Notes: generated by a model not told the origin, from the sequence alone. A stretch of 64,000 bases of DNA from Nissolia schottii (GCA_003254905.1 QANU01067169.1:21663-85662); one strand, 5' to 3'; positions 13,346 through 25,860 are shown, numbered from the stretch's first letter. Numbers and translations are program-made.

Positions 13346-15290
13346 ATAATCTACAGAAGCAAATAAAGTCACTAGGTAACTTTGATATACTCTGCAAATT
13401 TTTCAAACACTATTACTCAATCATATACTATCACATAAGTAAAAAAAAATTTGATTTTTAACTTCACTACCTCAAAAGTGATGTATATATAGAAGCATGT
13501 GATATGATTTGACGACAATGTAAAACTTGTTTATACTAACAGTATATCAAAGTTATTCACGGAAGTTATTGTAACTAGATTTAGATCCGTGCATCGAAGA
13601 AGTTACTGAAATGAATTTATGTTTTCTTATAAATATTCTTTTTTAAATGAGATAATGAGGAATGACATAATCGGTCTTAAATGAGATAGAATCAATGACC
13701 TCATAAACTCATGTGCCTCAAGAACACCCACAATCATTTGTAAAAACCTTTTGGCATTTCCTTCATTCACCTGCACAGGGAAACCACATCGTAATCAAAC
13801 AATTAACATATAGCCCAAGCAAGCCATATGAATTAATATACTAGCCTTTTTCTTCTTTTAAAATTAAAATAGGCAAATATTCCTACAGAGAAACAGAGCT
13901 CAAGTGCTCAACAACTAGTGGTGATGATAAAAAAGTCAAGGCTATCTTTCACAGGATACATATATGGGGCTTAAAATTCCTATTTGCATCTCCCTCCATG
14001 AAAAATATCGTCTCAAGTGAGAGATTCACTTTAAAAAGTAAAGTAAGTCATCTCATCATTAAATCAATACTTTAAAGATAACTCACTTTACTTTTTAAAA
14101 TGAATCTCTCACAATAGTGTTCAACCACTACTTATCAAGTTAATATATTATAAATAGATTACAATTTTAAAACATACAAGAGGATAGAAATTATGAGTGG
14201 CATTATTGAGTACCTAGTACTTGCGCAAGAGAAGCTAATGATCGTCCCATGATGTCTAAATCGAGGGTACCCCTTCTTCAACCACAAACATCAGGGGACG
14301 GGTCTCTAGCTTTCCTTGCATACGTACTACAGCTACTCAAGACCGAAAAGTGCTACTCTTTCTTGAGTACTACAACATTGCTCCTTTGTTTGGGCTACAT
14401 CAATGTTCAGTTTGTATACATATCCTCACTGAGAGAGGGATACTTGGAAGAGTGTTTACGGGAGAGTGGATGAATGGAAAGAGCAGAGTTGATAAGGCTT
14501 TTAAAATTGCTATGGAGGGGAGTTGATCCCAACGTCCAACATTTTATAGGAATTTGGTAAGAGAGCTCCAACACTTGGCCAATTAAGTTTGAGTCCTTAC
14601 ATCTTTGTTCATGAGTTCGATATTTTGCTTTGTGAATGGAAAAGACTTTATTGGAAGTGACATAATCACTTCGGTGATCTTGAAGTCTCGATTAACTACG
14701 GACATCTCCTATATTTTTAACTTTTGGAATTGGAGTATATTTGCTTTTAAATGAAAAGTAGAAGTTTTGAAAAAAGTTTATCTCGATTGAACATCATACC
14801 CTAATTAAAAGGACTAAATAAATGTTCTTATGGATTTTAGATTTAAGTTTCCTAACCAGAAAGTTTTATGAAGTGAACCAATCATATTAAAATAAATAAA
14901 TTACAAGTAACAACATACGGAATAGGAGAGATTTTGTTATGTAGGTTTTTTTTCCGTTTTCTACTACCGACTTTTTCTTGAGATATAGAGCATTTATCAA
15001 TGGAACTATGTTATTTGTATTCATTTTTTTGGGTTGCTGTATCGATTCATATATCATTTATTATTGGATGATATTTCAATAGAGTGTGAAAATCATTAGA
15101 ATCTTATGAAAACACAATCTTGAGATACTGAGCATTTATAGAAACTATGTTATTTGTACTCATTTATTGTGATTCGCCATATTGATTTATTTCTCACTCA
15201 ATAGTAGATGAAATGACACTTAACATTTCTTTTATCTTAATTTTTACATCAGTGACACTGGAGTTTGAACTAATAACTACATGCATACAA
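13346..15290. other. Intergenic stretch without a recognisable gene
   Basis: AT-rich DNA downstream of the receptor kinase. The first part should include its 3' UTR and polyadenylation region. Short open frames here (for example 14249-14473) have no family features. The only structured item is the hairpin listed separately. Confidence 0.6.
14018..14111. repeat. Long inverted repeat (hairpin), MITE-like
   Basis: Arms 14018-14048 and 14081-14111 are 31 nt each, reverse complements with two mismatches, loop 32 nt. Arm begins TGAGAGATTCACTTTA. Could be a small MITE relic or a transcribed foldback; no target duplication was verified. Confidence 0.75.
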
Positions 15291-15296
15291 CCTAAG

Positions 15297-15426
15297 CGAT
15301 CATCAGAAGAAGAATTGAGCCAAAAATTAGGATAAATTCTGGGAAAATAAGATCTCCATCGAAGAGAAGCAAATGAAAGGCTTTCATAAAAATTCTTGAA
15401 GAATCGAGAATGAAGTTTTCATTTTG
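15297..15426 (-). pseudogene. ndhB: ndhB N-terminal fragment (plastid-derived)
   Basis: The minus-strand frame contains [20 protein letters not shown] and [11 protein letters not shown], matching the start of plastid NADH dehydrogenase-like subunit 2 (NdhB), a proton-pumping membrane subunit of thylakoid NDH. Only about 43 codons remain, ending at LLLMI where the plastid similarity stops. The normal start is spoiled. Non-functional. Confidence 0.87.
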
Positions 15427-15752
15427 TAATGTCATCAGATTATGAATTAGTAATTGCATCAAATCTCCAAAAAAAAATCTCAATTGTTTCAAATTTTCTC
15501 TTTTTGGAATGGAATATTTATAGAATCCCATGACCAAACCTTATTCCATGGTATTTATATAAGATTCCTCTTTGTTATTCTTACGCAAGTCCTCAAGAGG
15601 GCAGAGGCATTAGTTGATCTATTGTTTATGTTTCGTCTTTCGTTTCATTTTCATTTTTTTTTAGATATATATTAATCAATTTTGATTCTTTTCCGATCGA
15701 GATGTATGGATCCATGGCATGGATCTATGAATATAGATCTTGTTCATGGATT

Positions 15753-15961
15753 GATGAAAATGTGCAAAAGCTCTATTTGCCTCTGTCATTCTATGAGTCT
15801 CTTACTTTTTGTATATGCCTTCACCACTCCCTTTCATAGCATCCACTAATTTGGAACTTAATTTGAAAGCCATATTTTGACCCCAAACGTTTTCGAGATG
15901 CCCCTAATAACCAACGAATGACAAGTGCTTTTCCTTGTGTGGATCCTATTTCAATGGGAAC
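15753..15961 (-). pseudogene. rps7: rps7 C-terminal fragment (plastid-derived)
   Basis: [20 protein letters not shown] followed by ASRKR is the conserved middle of plastid ribosomal protein uS7, and the far end still resembles its last codons. The N-terminal half is absent and the frame shifts after the ASRKR motif. Dead copy. Confidence 0.9.
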
Positions 15962-16463
15962 TGATAACTCTTGTAACACCCCAATTTTCCCTTTAGCAAG
16001 ACTTCGCAAAATTCATAAATTCGCCTAATTAAAAGTATAATAGAGACGATTATTTGGATTGGAAAAATTATTTATAAGATTTACTTCCCTTAAACGCCAG
16101 TCAAAATAACTGTTTCACGATCTTGCGGAATACTGCGAAATCCATGCCAATTTTTGGTCAATACTGGAATCTCGTTAGGTGCCAAATCGATCAGTAAAAT
16201 ATACACTTACGGAAATAAATTCTCGAATACCTTGCCTTGGCATACCATCCTGACCAGGAAAATTCGTAGATCATGGATATGTGTTCAGAATATTTTTAAG
16301 ATATCCGTACACGGGCGAATAACGACCAAACGCGATCAAACATGATCGAAACTGGACAAGAGGCCCTGATATTTATCCTAAGGCTTAGATATTTATATAA
16401 AATAATAATATAATAATAATAATATATATAATTAATTAATAAAAGGCATGGGGGGGGCACGGC

Positions 16464-16470
16464 TATAAAT
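16464..16470 (+). promoter_or_regulatory. LTR TATA box
   Basis: GGCTATAAATAGCC in the solo LTR. The same word is found on the minus strand at 63947-63960, supporting it as the LTR promoter core and giving the orientation. Confidence 0.7.
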
Positions 16471-16894
16471 AGCCCCCTATAGCCAGAAGCAATTGCTTCA
16501 TTTTTCCTCAATTTCTAAAATTTCTAGTCGTGTTTGTGCACATCGCTGAAACATTGCCGGACTCCAGAAAAAATTCTAGGAGCACACCATCGTGAGGAGA
16601 ATATTACCCACATTAACTCTACCAGCTCAGAATTTTCTTTGGAAGTGGGTAACCCCAAGCCCACTGTCTATGTAGATTTCTATGTGATTTTATATGTGTA
16701 TTTTTGTGTATCTGACTTTGAAAACATTATGTGAAAAATAGGTAGATCATGCTGTGAAAGTAGTTTTGAGTAGTTTTACAATAGGAAAGTATAACTGTAC
16801 CTGTTGGATCATAGGGAAAATATATTTGAAGTTACAGGGGAAAGCCTTGCGAGAAATTGTGGAAAATCACACTACGGATGAGTTTATAACATAG

Positions 16895-17000
16895 TCATTC
16901 GAATGACTCCCCCATAGTCATTCGAATGACATTCCATTTTTACAAACCAAGAGCTAAGTTTTCGAGACATTCGAATGATTAAGCTTTGTCATTCGAATGA
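16895..17000. repeat. Four copies of palindrome (T)CATTCGAATG(A) in the solo LTR
   Basis: CATTCGAATG occurs at 16896, 16919, 16968 and 16990, mostly within the 12-bp palindrome TCATTCGAATGA. It lies about 430-540 bp downstream of the TATA box. See the related cluster at 63326-63552. Confidence 0.85.
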
Positions 17001-18484
17001 TCACTGAAGAACTTGAGTTTTAAACTTTTGTATGTGTTCCAACAAGTATAGACACGTGTACCGTTGTGTATGAAAGCATGCATCATGAGGAATCGGCCGT
17101 CATATGACTTAGGACGACCGTAGATAACTAGAAGTTGTCACTTAACGTTTAAAAAAGATCATAACTGAAACAATGACATGTCTTATGAGGCTCTGACCCC
17201 AGAGGACCCAGTGTGCCTTAAAGAACGTAGTTATATGATTAGGATTATCCCTTCTCTTGGCACGTCCAATGGACAAGCCCCTCACCAGGTTAGCAAGATG
17301 GATTGGTTATTAAAACGCAGGCACATGCCTGACTACGATACCACGGGCACAGGCCTGAGTTTACGAATACAGGAACAAGCCTGACTATGAAGGCACAAGC
17401 CTTACCATGATGAGAACAGGCATAGGCCTGACGCAAGAATGGGCCCCATTCAAAGAATAAGCAAAGTAACGTGAGGTCAAGTCACAGGGCTGACCTGGTC
17501 GAGTCACAGGGCCGGCCCACGAGTCCACACCTGATCGAGTCACAGGTCCGATCCCTCGCCATCCCCTCAGTTGGGTGGTTATACCTATCGTTGCTCGATG
17601 TCTTCCTCCTATGAGCTTTACGTAGCTAGCTACCACACCTGTCAAGAGCGATACCGGGTCGTCAATGATAGGGAACGCAAGTAGGTTGTAGTCGTCGGCC
17701 ATGGTTACAAAGGTGGAAGGACTATATACCAAGAAGGATGCAGCCACAAGGCTCGTAAGAGAACTCCAAGATTCCCCCTTATGCATGATATAAATGTCTA
17801 TATGTATAAGTATGTATGTATGTATAAGCATGTAAGGAGGTATGCATGTATAAGCACGAGAACCTATAAATAGGTAAGCAAGATTAGATTACCCGATTAC
17901 CTAGTAACATAGATAAAGCTGCTCAGGATTAGAATGACTAATAACAATAATCGGTAATGGTCTTAGTATACATGTACACCTAGAGATCCCCTAAGCGGCC
18001 TGGAGTGTAACCGAGGAAAATGCGAGACCCTAGTGCTAAGGTTTTCCCCCAAGAGAACAGATTAAGCAGGAGTTTTACCAAGGGCTAAGTGATAGACGTT
18101 CCAGTTAGCTCTTAGATTTTGAAGGCACGTAGTATATTTTGATGAACTTGATAAATGTATATTATTTATTGTAATAACTATATGACTTATTATGAATGTA
18201 TATGATGGACCGCATAAATGTTTACTTATCCGCTGTTGATAACAAACTATTCCCCACTAAGCCTAAAGGACTTTATCGCTTGTATTAATTGTTCTTCCCA
18301 CACACGACTCATATCTTATGGAATAATCTATGCAAAGAAAAAGTTGAAAATCGGTCCCTATTTTCCTAAGCAAGTATTTCGAAAGATAATAACGAACTAT
18401 AAGTATTCCCACTAAGTAATAAACAACCTAGTGAGCATTGCGTATAACTTAAGCATAAGCAGTTAGCTAGGGTGTTTCAACTCT

Positions 18485-19010
18485 CCAATGAGATTTATCT
18501 TTGTTTGGTTTTCATATATTTTTAGGACTAAGTCATTGCATTTTCCATAAGTTAGCATCATATTTTGAACATTTTTTAGTAAAGACTGTTTTCATAGTGA
18601 ACAATCAAATTCATGAATTTTAGGCATCGTTGTAGGTTTGTTAGTGGCTTTTCAGGTCCCCAAGACCCTAGGAACAAGTATGGAAGGCAAGAAGCAACCC
18701 AGGAGCACAAGCCAAGCCAAAAGAAGGGTAAAATAGCCAAACCAGTAGATCTGACGCTCAGGCTGCACCTGGTGGTCGATCTCCACGAAGATATAAGCTA
18801 GAAGCTTATTCCTTGAGGTTGGCGACCGGGCGCTACATCTGGCGCTCGGTCTTTGTGAAGACAGAAGCGATAAGCTTATCTAGAGAAGTTAGCAACTAAG
18901 CACTGGGTCGTATTTGACGAGTGATTCTGATGCATTTTTTGCCCTGTAACATAAAGGGGAGTCCTATGTTATAAAAGGGGGGCTAAGAAACACGAAGGAC
19001 TATCATCTAG
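18485..19010. other. Retroelement-like non-coding stretch
   Basis: No gene. 18750-18990 has imperfect repeats around GGCGCTCGGTC and ATAAGCTTAT, then ATAAAAGGGGGG, which looks like the promoter part of an LTR. Family not assigned. Confidence 0.35.
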
Positions 19011-19069
19011 ACAATAGGAAAGTCAGCCAAGCCTTCTGATACTAAGCAGAAATAAGACAAGAAAGATAA

Positions 19070-22000
19070 GAACAGTCCAAGGTGCTCCAAGTGTGGTTGT
19101 CGTGGTCATACCATCACACAATGCTACAAGATCATTGGTTATCCACCGAATTATGTAAGAAATAAGAATTCTTATTCTGTTCATCATGTTTCAAATAACT
19201 CTGCTGTTGTCGCTGTAAATTAACAAGATACAATTCTGTTGCTGCTGATTCTCAGCATGATGTTCCCTTCATTGAAGGCTAAATCCAACAGCTGATGTCT
19301 CTTTTAAATGCTCAATCATGCCACCCTGCAATGGAGGTAAGTGCTTTTGTGGTTTCAGGTATGGTTTTCTCCACTTGTCACTTCAAATCAGTTAATGTTG
19401 CAAGTGCATGGATTTTGGACAGTGGTGCTACATCTCATATTGCATCATCACTGAGTTTGTTTAAGACTCATTCAAACATACACAATTCATTTGTCAAACT
19501 ACCTAATGGTGAATCGTTGCCTGTTCATGCCATTGGGAAAGTACAAGTCAATTCCAACTCAATTCTCACAGATGTATTATTTGTACCTCACTTCCATGCT
19601 AATCTGATTTCTGTTTCTCATTTAACAAAACAACAATCATGTTTAACTCATTTGATGCACAATTCTGTATAATTCAGGACCTAAAGTCTCTGAAAGTGAT
19701 TGGTAGGGTAGCTTGCTTGGTGGATTGTATATTCTAAAGCAAGAGGAATTTGTTGATGCTATTATTCCTGCTATCAAATCAGCACATGTAAATTATGTTT
19801 CAGTAGCTACTTGGTATGCTAGACTAGGCCATAGTTTTGATAAAGTTCTATTAGACCTCATTAGTTTCATTTCCTTGCCAAATTAATTCTCCAATCATGC
19901 TTGTAACATTTGTCCACTTGCCAAATTTAGGAGACTTTCATTTGTTTCAAATAACCACTTGTCCAAAAATCCTTTTGATTTGATACATTGTGAAATTTGG
20001 GGACCATATCATGCTCCCACTTATAATAGAAAGAGATACTTTCTTACTATTATTGATGATTACACACGTTTTACTTGGACTTATCTACTGCAATTAAAGT
20101 CTGAGGCTTCTGTTGTTTTGATGAATTTTTTTCTCCTTGGTTGAGACACAATTCAATACTAAAATCAAACAATTAAGATAAGATAATGCAAAGGAATTGG
20201 CTATTACTCATCTTCTCCAAAATAAGGAAGTGCTCCATCAATTCTCTTGTGTGGAAAGACCACAGCAGAACTCTGTAGTTGAGAGAAAGCATCGACACTT
20301 GCTAAATATTGCAAGGAGTTTGTTCTTTCAGTCCAAGTTACCACTTTCATTCTTGGGGAATGCATTGCCACTACAACTTTCATTATTGCCTTCACCAATC
20401 CTACAACATAAGTCACCATGCCAATTGTTGTATCAACAAGCTCCAAGATATGAGAATTTGAGGATATTTGGATGTCTGTGTTATGCCTCAACATTACCTT
20501 CCTCAAGGACCAAGTTTTCACCTAGAGAAACTCCTCCTTGTGTCTTTGTTGGTTACCCCATTGGCTATAAGGGTTACAAATTGTACAAATTGGACAACAG
20601 ACAATTTATTATCAGCAGAGATGTCTAGTTCCATGGGATATTTTTCCTTTCAAACTCCAATCTCATTTGTAGGATCAACCTGAGATGTTTTCTGATGTTG
20701 TCTTGCCATTTCCAACTACTGATTTGCCATTACAAGTTCATAATTTCCCAACTGTTGCAATAGATGCTGATGTTAATTCAATCTCATTTGCTCCAGAATC
20801 AACCATATCTCTGGTGCAGCAAATTAGGTCAGGTAGGACTATCAAAACCCTTTCATACCTTCAGGATTATGCTTGTCATGCTGCCAAGTATCCTATTACA
20901 AATCATGTATCTTACCATAGGCTTAGTGCAAACTACAAGGCCTTTGTGTGTTAAGTCAATTCATTTTTTAAACCATCCGTTTATCATCAGGCTGTCAAAT
21001 TCCCTTAGTGGCAACAAGCAAAGCAGGAAGAATTGCCAACCATGGAAAACAACAAAACCTGGTCTGTTGTCACACTTCCTCCTGGACAGTATCCAATAGG
21101 TTGCAGATGGATTTATAAGGTAAAATATTAACCTACTGGAGAGGTGGACAAATATAAATCAAGGTTGGTTACCAAGGGATACACACAACAAGCAAGGACT
21201 GATTTCATGGATACTTTTTCTCATGTTGCTAAGCTTACAACAGTAAGAGTTCTTCTCAGCATTGAGCTGTACAAAATTAGTCCCTCCTTCAATTAGACAT
21301 CAACAATGTCTTTTTGAATGGTGATCTCTTTGAGGAAGTATACATGGATTTACCTCTAGGATATCAAGTAAAAGGGGAAAATGAACACTTAGTATGCAAG
21401 CTACACAAGTCAATCTATGGACTAAGTCAAGCATCAAGGCAATGGTTTCACAAGTTTTCCACCAACCTAATCACAGGAGGACTTATTCAATCAAAAAATG
21501 ATTACTCACTGTTTCATTCCGGAGTTGGTGCAAACTTGATTGTCTTACTTGTTTATGTGGATGATATTATCATTGCTAGCCCTTTTCTTGATAGAATTGA
21601 TGTTGTTCAACAGCAACTTCAGTCATGGTTCAAACTTAAAGTGATTATGATTTGAAATATTTTCTTGGCTTGGATATTGCTAGGTCCCCGAAGGGAATAT
21701 GCTTAAGTCAACACAAGTATGCCTTGTCCTTGCTTGAAGAAACAAATTTTATGGATGCAAAGCCAGCTACCTTGCCTATGGAACCTAACCTGAAACTGAG
21801 TTCCACTGATGGAGAATTGGTTGAGGATGTTTCTCTATATCGAAGGCTTATCGGCATGCTCATATACCTAACCATTTCAAGGCCAAAAATTACTTTTGTT
21901 GTTAATAAGCTAAGTCAATTTATGGCCTCACCACGAGTTCCTCATCTCCATGTTGTTCATCACTTGATGAGGTATATCAGGGGAACTCCTGGCCGTGGTG

Positions 22001-22700
22001 TTTTCTTCAACTCTTAGTCATCCTTGACTATCAAAGCTTATGCAGATGTAGATTGGGGGAGCTGCCCTGATACTAGACGATCCACCACTGGTTTTTGTGT
22101 TTTTTTAGGAGTTTCCTTGGTTTCTTGGAAGTCTCAGAAGCAGGCCACAATCTCCAAATCATCAGCAGAAGTAGAGTATAGAGCATTATCTGCTATAGCC
22201 AGTGAAGTCACTTGGCATACTGCATTGCTTCAGGATTTTGAAGTCTCTTATACAACTATCATGGTGTTTTGTGACAACCAAGCTATAATTCACATTGCCA
22301 CTAACCCTTCCTTCCATGAGCGATCTAAGCATATAGAGATTGATTGCCACTTTGTGCGTGAGAAAGTTAATTCGGGTTTGATTGTTCTTACACATGTCAA
22401 AGGCAAGTTTCAATTGGCGGATTTTCTCACCAAAGTCTTGCCAGCTATACAGTTCAATAGCCTATTGTCCAAGTTGGGTTTACTTGATCTATATCTTCCA
22501 ACTTGAGGGGGGTATTAGATTACTTGAAACACAAGTAAGTTATGAAGCATGAGTAAAACATGCTAAATTAGTTAGAATTTAGTTTTGACAGCAAACAAGT
22601 TAGTTAGTTGAATTCAGTTAGAAAGGAGTTAGTCCTCTCATTGATTGTATATATAGTGTATCCAAGTAATGAAACTCTCAATCACACTCAATCATCTCCA
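19070..22700 (+). mobile_element. Ty1/copia retrotransposon, 5'-truncated, decayed
   Basis: Domains in order: gag zinc knuckle CSKCGCRGHTITQC near 19090; protease-like WILDSGATSHIA at 19409-19672; integrase core (FLTIIDDYTRFTW) 19959-20144 and (ENLRIFGCL) 20197-20628; reverse transcriptase 21314-21655 with [12 protein letters not shown] end 21652-22017; RNase H 22024-22506 with YADVDWGSCPDTRRST and ATISKSSAEVEYRALS. Polypurine tract GAGGGGGG ends at 22512 and the 3' LTR starts TATTAGATTAC at 22513, with a TATATATAG promoter word near 22650. Stops and frameshifts separate the pieces. No 5' LTR was found, so it cannot move by itself. Confidence 0.92.
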
Positions 22701-24740
22701 TTTTTCTTTTCTGTTTTCTCGTTCACTTTCTCTGTTCCTTGCTGATATGCTTTCTGCATATTCAGTATGCACAGTGCATAGTTACACATCTTAATACCAT
22801 CAAAGCAGCAAATGACAAGTTCCAAGGCAACATTAAGATCGAAATTAATCAAGTGCATCGAAGGCAACATATCTAAGACTTAGAAATTCTTCAAGTTGCA
22901 AATGAAGAAGGCTCGAAGCATATAACTCGAAGGAAAGGCAAGAGGTCATTGATTAAAGGATTTGAACCGTGGGTGGTTACTAAATGAAGCAAAGTAGCAA
23001 TTACGTACTTTTAAAGACACGTGCAAGTGCCGAAGACAATGAAACTTGTAACTTCTAGTAACCGACACACAAGAGAAAACTGAGTGTTTTATTCTCATTT
23101 TCTTTCTAGCAATTTCCCTTTACTTGCTTTCTTCAATTTCTGTGCCTTTCACATTTCAACTTAGTGTAATTTTATTGTCCAGTATCTTCTCTCTTCGCAT
23201 CTCGTTCTTTTACTACACTTAATTATCTTCTTCTCATCTTTAATTTTCTCATCTCTTACTTTTAGTTAATTTCTTTTCAATTTCTGCTTCTTCTAATCTT
23301 CTTCCCTTTCTTTGGTTTTGTTATTTTAATTTGTTCTTAATTTCTCATCTTGTTCTTCTTCCTTTCTTATTCTCCTATTTTCATAATCATCTTATCTATT
23401 ATTTATTATAGGTTTAGTTGACTGTCATAAGTGTTATCAATAACAAATTTGTTCTCTTATTTTTTTATCTTGTTATTTCTTTCTCATTTGCTTCTATTTT
23501 TTTACTAATTTATCTACTGTCAGATTCCTAAGAATTTACAAAAAAAGAGGTGTTTCCACTCCCTAAATTGAGATCGTGAAACAAAATTGGTTCATATTTA
23601 TTTGTTTTATTAAAAAAAAACCAGTTAAACAATGTGTTTGAGTGAGACCCTATTGCCCGCAGATTCGAAGGATTCTTTTCCGTTCTCATGGAACAGAAAA
23701 GTCTTAGCCTTTGATGTAAATTACTAATCATCGATCAGATTGTCGTTATAAATGACAGAGGTATTTTTTTCCCTTGTGAATTGGAATCTTCTCTGGGTCT
23801 TGCTAGCTGTTGATGTATAATTGTTGCCAAGAAGGATTGGCTTTTTGAACATTCACAATTCACATCTGGGTATTATCACCACCATCACTAGGCCATTGCA
23901 AGTGCGGTGAGAATGTGGTGGCAGTGGCGATGACAGTAAAATGAGTGGTGGTTTTGGGGGAGCGGAAGAGGAAAAGACTAGAGGATGGTGATGGTATTTT
24001 AGATATTTTATTTTAATATTTTATTATTTTATTTTATTTTATTTTAATTTTGATGTGTGAAATTTTTTTTTCAATCGTTCAGATTCAGATCTTGTTATAT
24101 GGATGGAAGGGTTGATTGAGAGAATTGTAATAGTTTAAGACTTTAATTTAGAGAAATAAAAGTTTAAGGTATTTATGTTCAACTCCCTTAAATTTTAAGG
24201 GGTTTGAATGCTCTTTTTCTTAAAATAAATAAATCAAAAGCCTTCATAAATATATTAATGAACGTATCTTTTTATAAGTTAATAATATTTATATTTTAGT
24301 TTTTCAATAAAATTAATTAATATAATATAAATTAAAGTTAATAATATCTTAAATCTTCCAAGTATAAAATATATTTATAATAATTTAATTTTTAACTTAT
24401 TTATGAAATAATTTTTTTTGCAAAGTAAAATATTGTATTAATTAATTTGAACAAAACAAGAGATCTTTGTCAACTTAATTTTTTAATATATACACACACA
24501 GAAAAATTTAAAGTTGGTAAAGTTTGGTAACAAACGTGTAGTTAAATTTTATTGACTAAAAATAAAAATAATTAATCTATATAATGTTGAGATTATTTTG
24601 ACTTAATTTTGATATGGTTTGGATTAATTATCACATCTTAAATGTTTGGATATGACTATATCACAAGGAAAATTATGTAAATGCATTTTGCATTCAATTT
24701 AATCAATACAGTACAACATACTAAAACTATTTACAAAGGC
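22701..24740. other. Intergenic, AT-rich, no gene seen
   Basis: Low-complexity CT-rich runs (23100-23520) and AT-rich DNA. No open frame with family features on either strand. Confidence 0.6.
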
Positions 24741-24746
24741 TCTATG

Positions 24747-25085
24747 TGTAACAGTCTGGCTACCCACTAGCAAGATATTGTCTGCTTTGGCCCCTCTGTG
24801 GCCTCACGGTTTTGCTTCTCCCCCCTCACAGGGAAAAACGCGTCTTGCTAAAGGGAGGTATCCACACCCTTATAAGGCATGCTTCGTTCTCCTCCCTAAC
24901 CGATGTGGGACCTTGGGAACATCCCACCCCCCTCACAGGGACTCCAGCCGCCCCCGACAGGCACATCGGCTCGTGCCCTAGCTCTAATACCATTGTAACA
25001 GTCTAGCTACCTGCTAGCAAGATATTGTCCGCTTTGGCCCTTCTGTGGCCTCACGGTTTTGCTTCTCCCCCCTTACAGGGGAAAA
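24747..25085 (-). mobile_element. TRIM-like element with direct repeats, truncated at an N
   Basis: TGTAACAGTCTGGCTAC at 24747 is repeated at 24994 with about 90 bp of close similarity up to the N at 25086. Before the second copy is CTCTAATACCA, a slightly changed complement of TGGTATCAGAG. The inner part contains AACCGATGTGGGACC and CCTTATAAGG, words I know from a widespread dicot TRIM family. There is no coding. The right repeat is cut by the N. Confidence 0.75.
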
Positions 25086-25086
25086 N
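25086..25086. other. Single N, probable contig join
   Basis: The TRIM repeat stops being similar exactly at this N, so the bases on each side may not be adjacent in the genome. Confidence 0.6.
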
Positions 25087-25284
25087 CATGTCGCGTCAGC
25101 ACCATTAGTGGTCACGTCAACGAAGTCAACTCCTATCTAGCTCTAGCGACTAAAAACAAACTTTCAATTTTCGCAGGGACTAAAATTTTCATAGAGACTA
25201 AAACCAAATTTTCAAATTTTACAGGAACTAAAAACATAATTAATCCTTAATTTATTAATCCTAATTCCTTCATCAAGCCAATGC

Positions 25285-25760
25285 TTAACTTGAGTATTCT
25301 GTTCTCATGATGAATTTAATATTAACTATAAATAATTCAAAATTTACTATTGGTTTTACTACTGCTAACAATTCCTTCCAATTTGAATGATACTTACTTT
25401 AACTTTCATTAAATTTTCCACTAACATTTCATTTTCTTTTTCATGATATAATGTTTTTCCCCAATAATTTTTTGAGACATCTATATAAATTATCCATTTT
25501 ATTTTTTCTATACTCGAGATAGTTAATATTGGTAATTTATGATATAATTGCTGAATCTGATTCACAATTTCTTATGTTTCTTTGTTCCATGTCCACCTAG
25601 TTTTTTCTCTTGCTAGTTTAGATATTTTAAAAGTTAATTTTGGTAAGTGTGGATTATAATTCCTTGCTTGATTTACTAATTCTAGAAATGATTGTAATTC
25701 CTTTTTATCTTTTATTTTTGGAAATTCTAACACTTTCTTACTTATATGTTCTTGTTCGGC
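25285..25760 (-). pseudogene. Endogenous pararetrovirus (Caulimoviridae-like) RT/RNase H fragment
   Basis: Minus-strand frames look like the end of a caulimovirid reverse transcriptase and the start of RNase H: a KELQSFLELVNQARNY segment, then WIIYIDVSKNYWG where the family has an IIETDAS..YWGG type motif. A stop near 25580 and a frame change near 25390 break it, and no other viral gene is nearby. It is an old integrated scrap, not an active virus. A gypsy RT is the alternative, but the wording fits caulimovirids better. Confidence 0.7.
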
Positions 25761-25796
25761 ATACCCGTACCCCTATTTTTCAAAAAATCTCGTATG

Positions 25797-25797
<1 letters not shown>

Positions 25798-25834
<37 letters not shown>

Positions 25835-25836
25835 GA
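25798..25836. repeat. (CATACC)n hexamer microsatellite
   Basis: About six CATACC units, partly flanked by degenerate GTATGCC and GTACCGGTAC words. It lies at the edge of the pararetrovirus scrap. Confidence 0.85.
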
Positions 25837-25860
25837 TACTGTACCGGTACATGTGCAACA

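Larger units (their letters stand above)
15297..15966 (-). other. Nuclear plastid DNA insertion (NUPT): ndhB 5' end, spacer, rps7 3' part
   Basis: On the minus strand the order is rps7 C-terminal half, spacer, then ndhB N-terminus, which is the order and orientation of the plastid rps12-rps7-ndhB operon. Many substitutions and indels show it is an old nuclear copy rather than contamination. The right end is cut next to a solo LTR at 15972. Confidence 0.88.
15972..18479 (+). mobile_element. Solo LTR of a Ty3/gypsy-type retrotransposon, 2508 bp
   Basis: Starts TGTAACACCCC and ends GGTGTTTCA, the usual ends of plant gypsy LTRs. A perfect 5-bp target duplication ACTCT flanks it (15967-15971 and 18480-18484). 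No primer-binding site or internal domain follows, so it is a solo LTR left by LTR-LTR recombination. It carries a TATA box at 16464 and a cluster of palindromes. It sits exactly at the right edge of the plastid insertion. Open frames inside (e.g. 17178-17384, 17385-17831) have no known domain. Confidence 0.9.

Noticed and set aside
14249-14473. Possible small gene of 74 codons
   Set aside because: No domain, no neighbouring exon structure and no composition difference; likely chance.
17385-17831. 148-codon minus-strand frame
   Set aside because: Lies within the solo LTR, shows no domain, and runs against the LTR's orientation.
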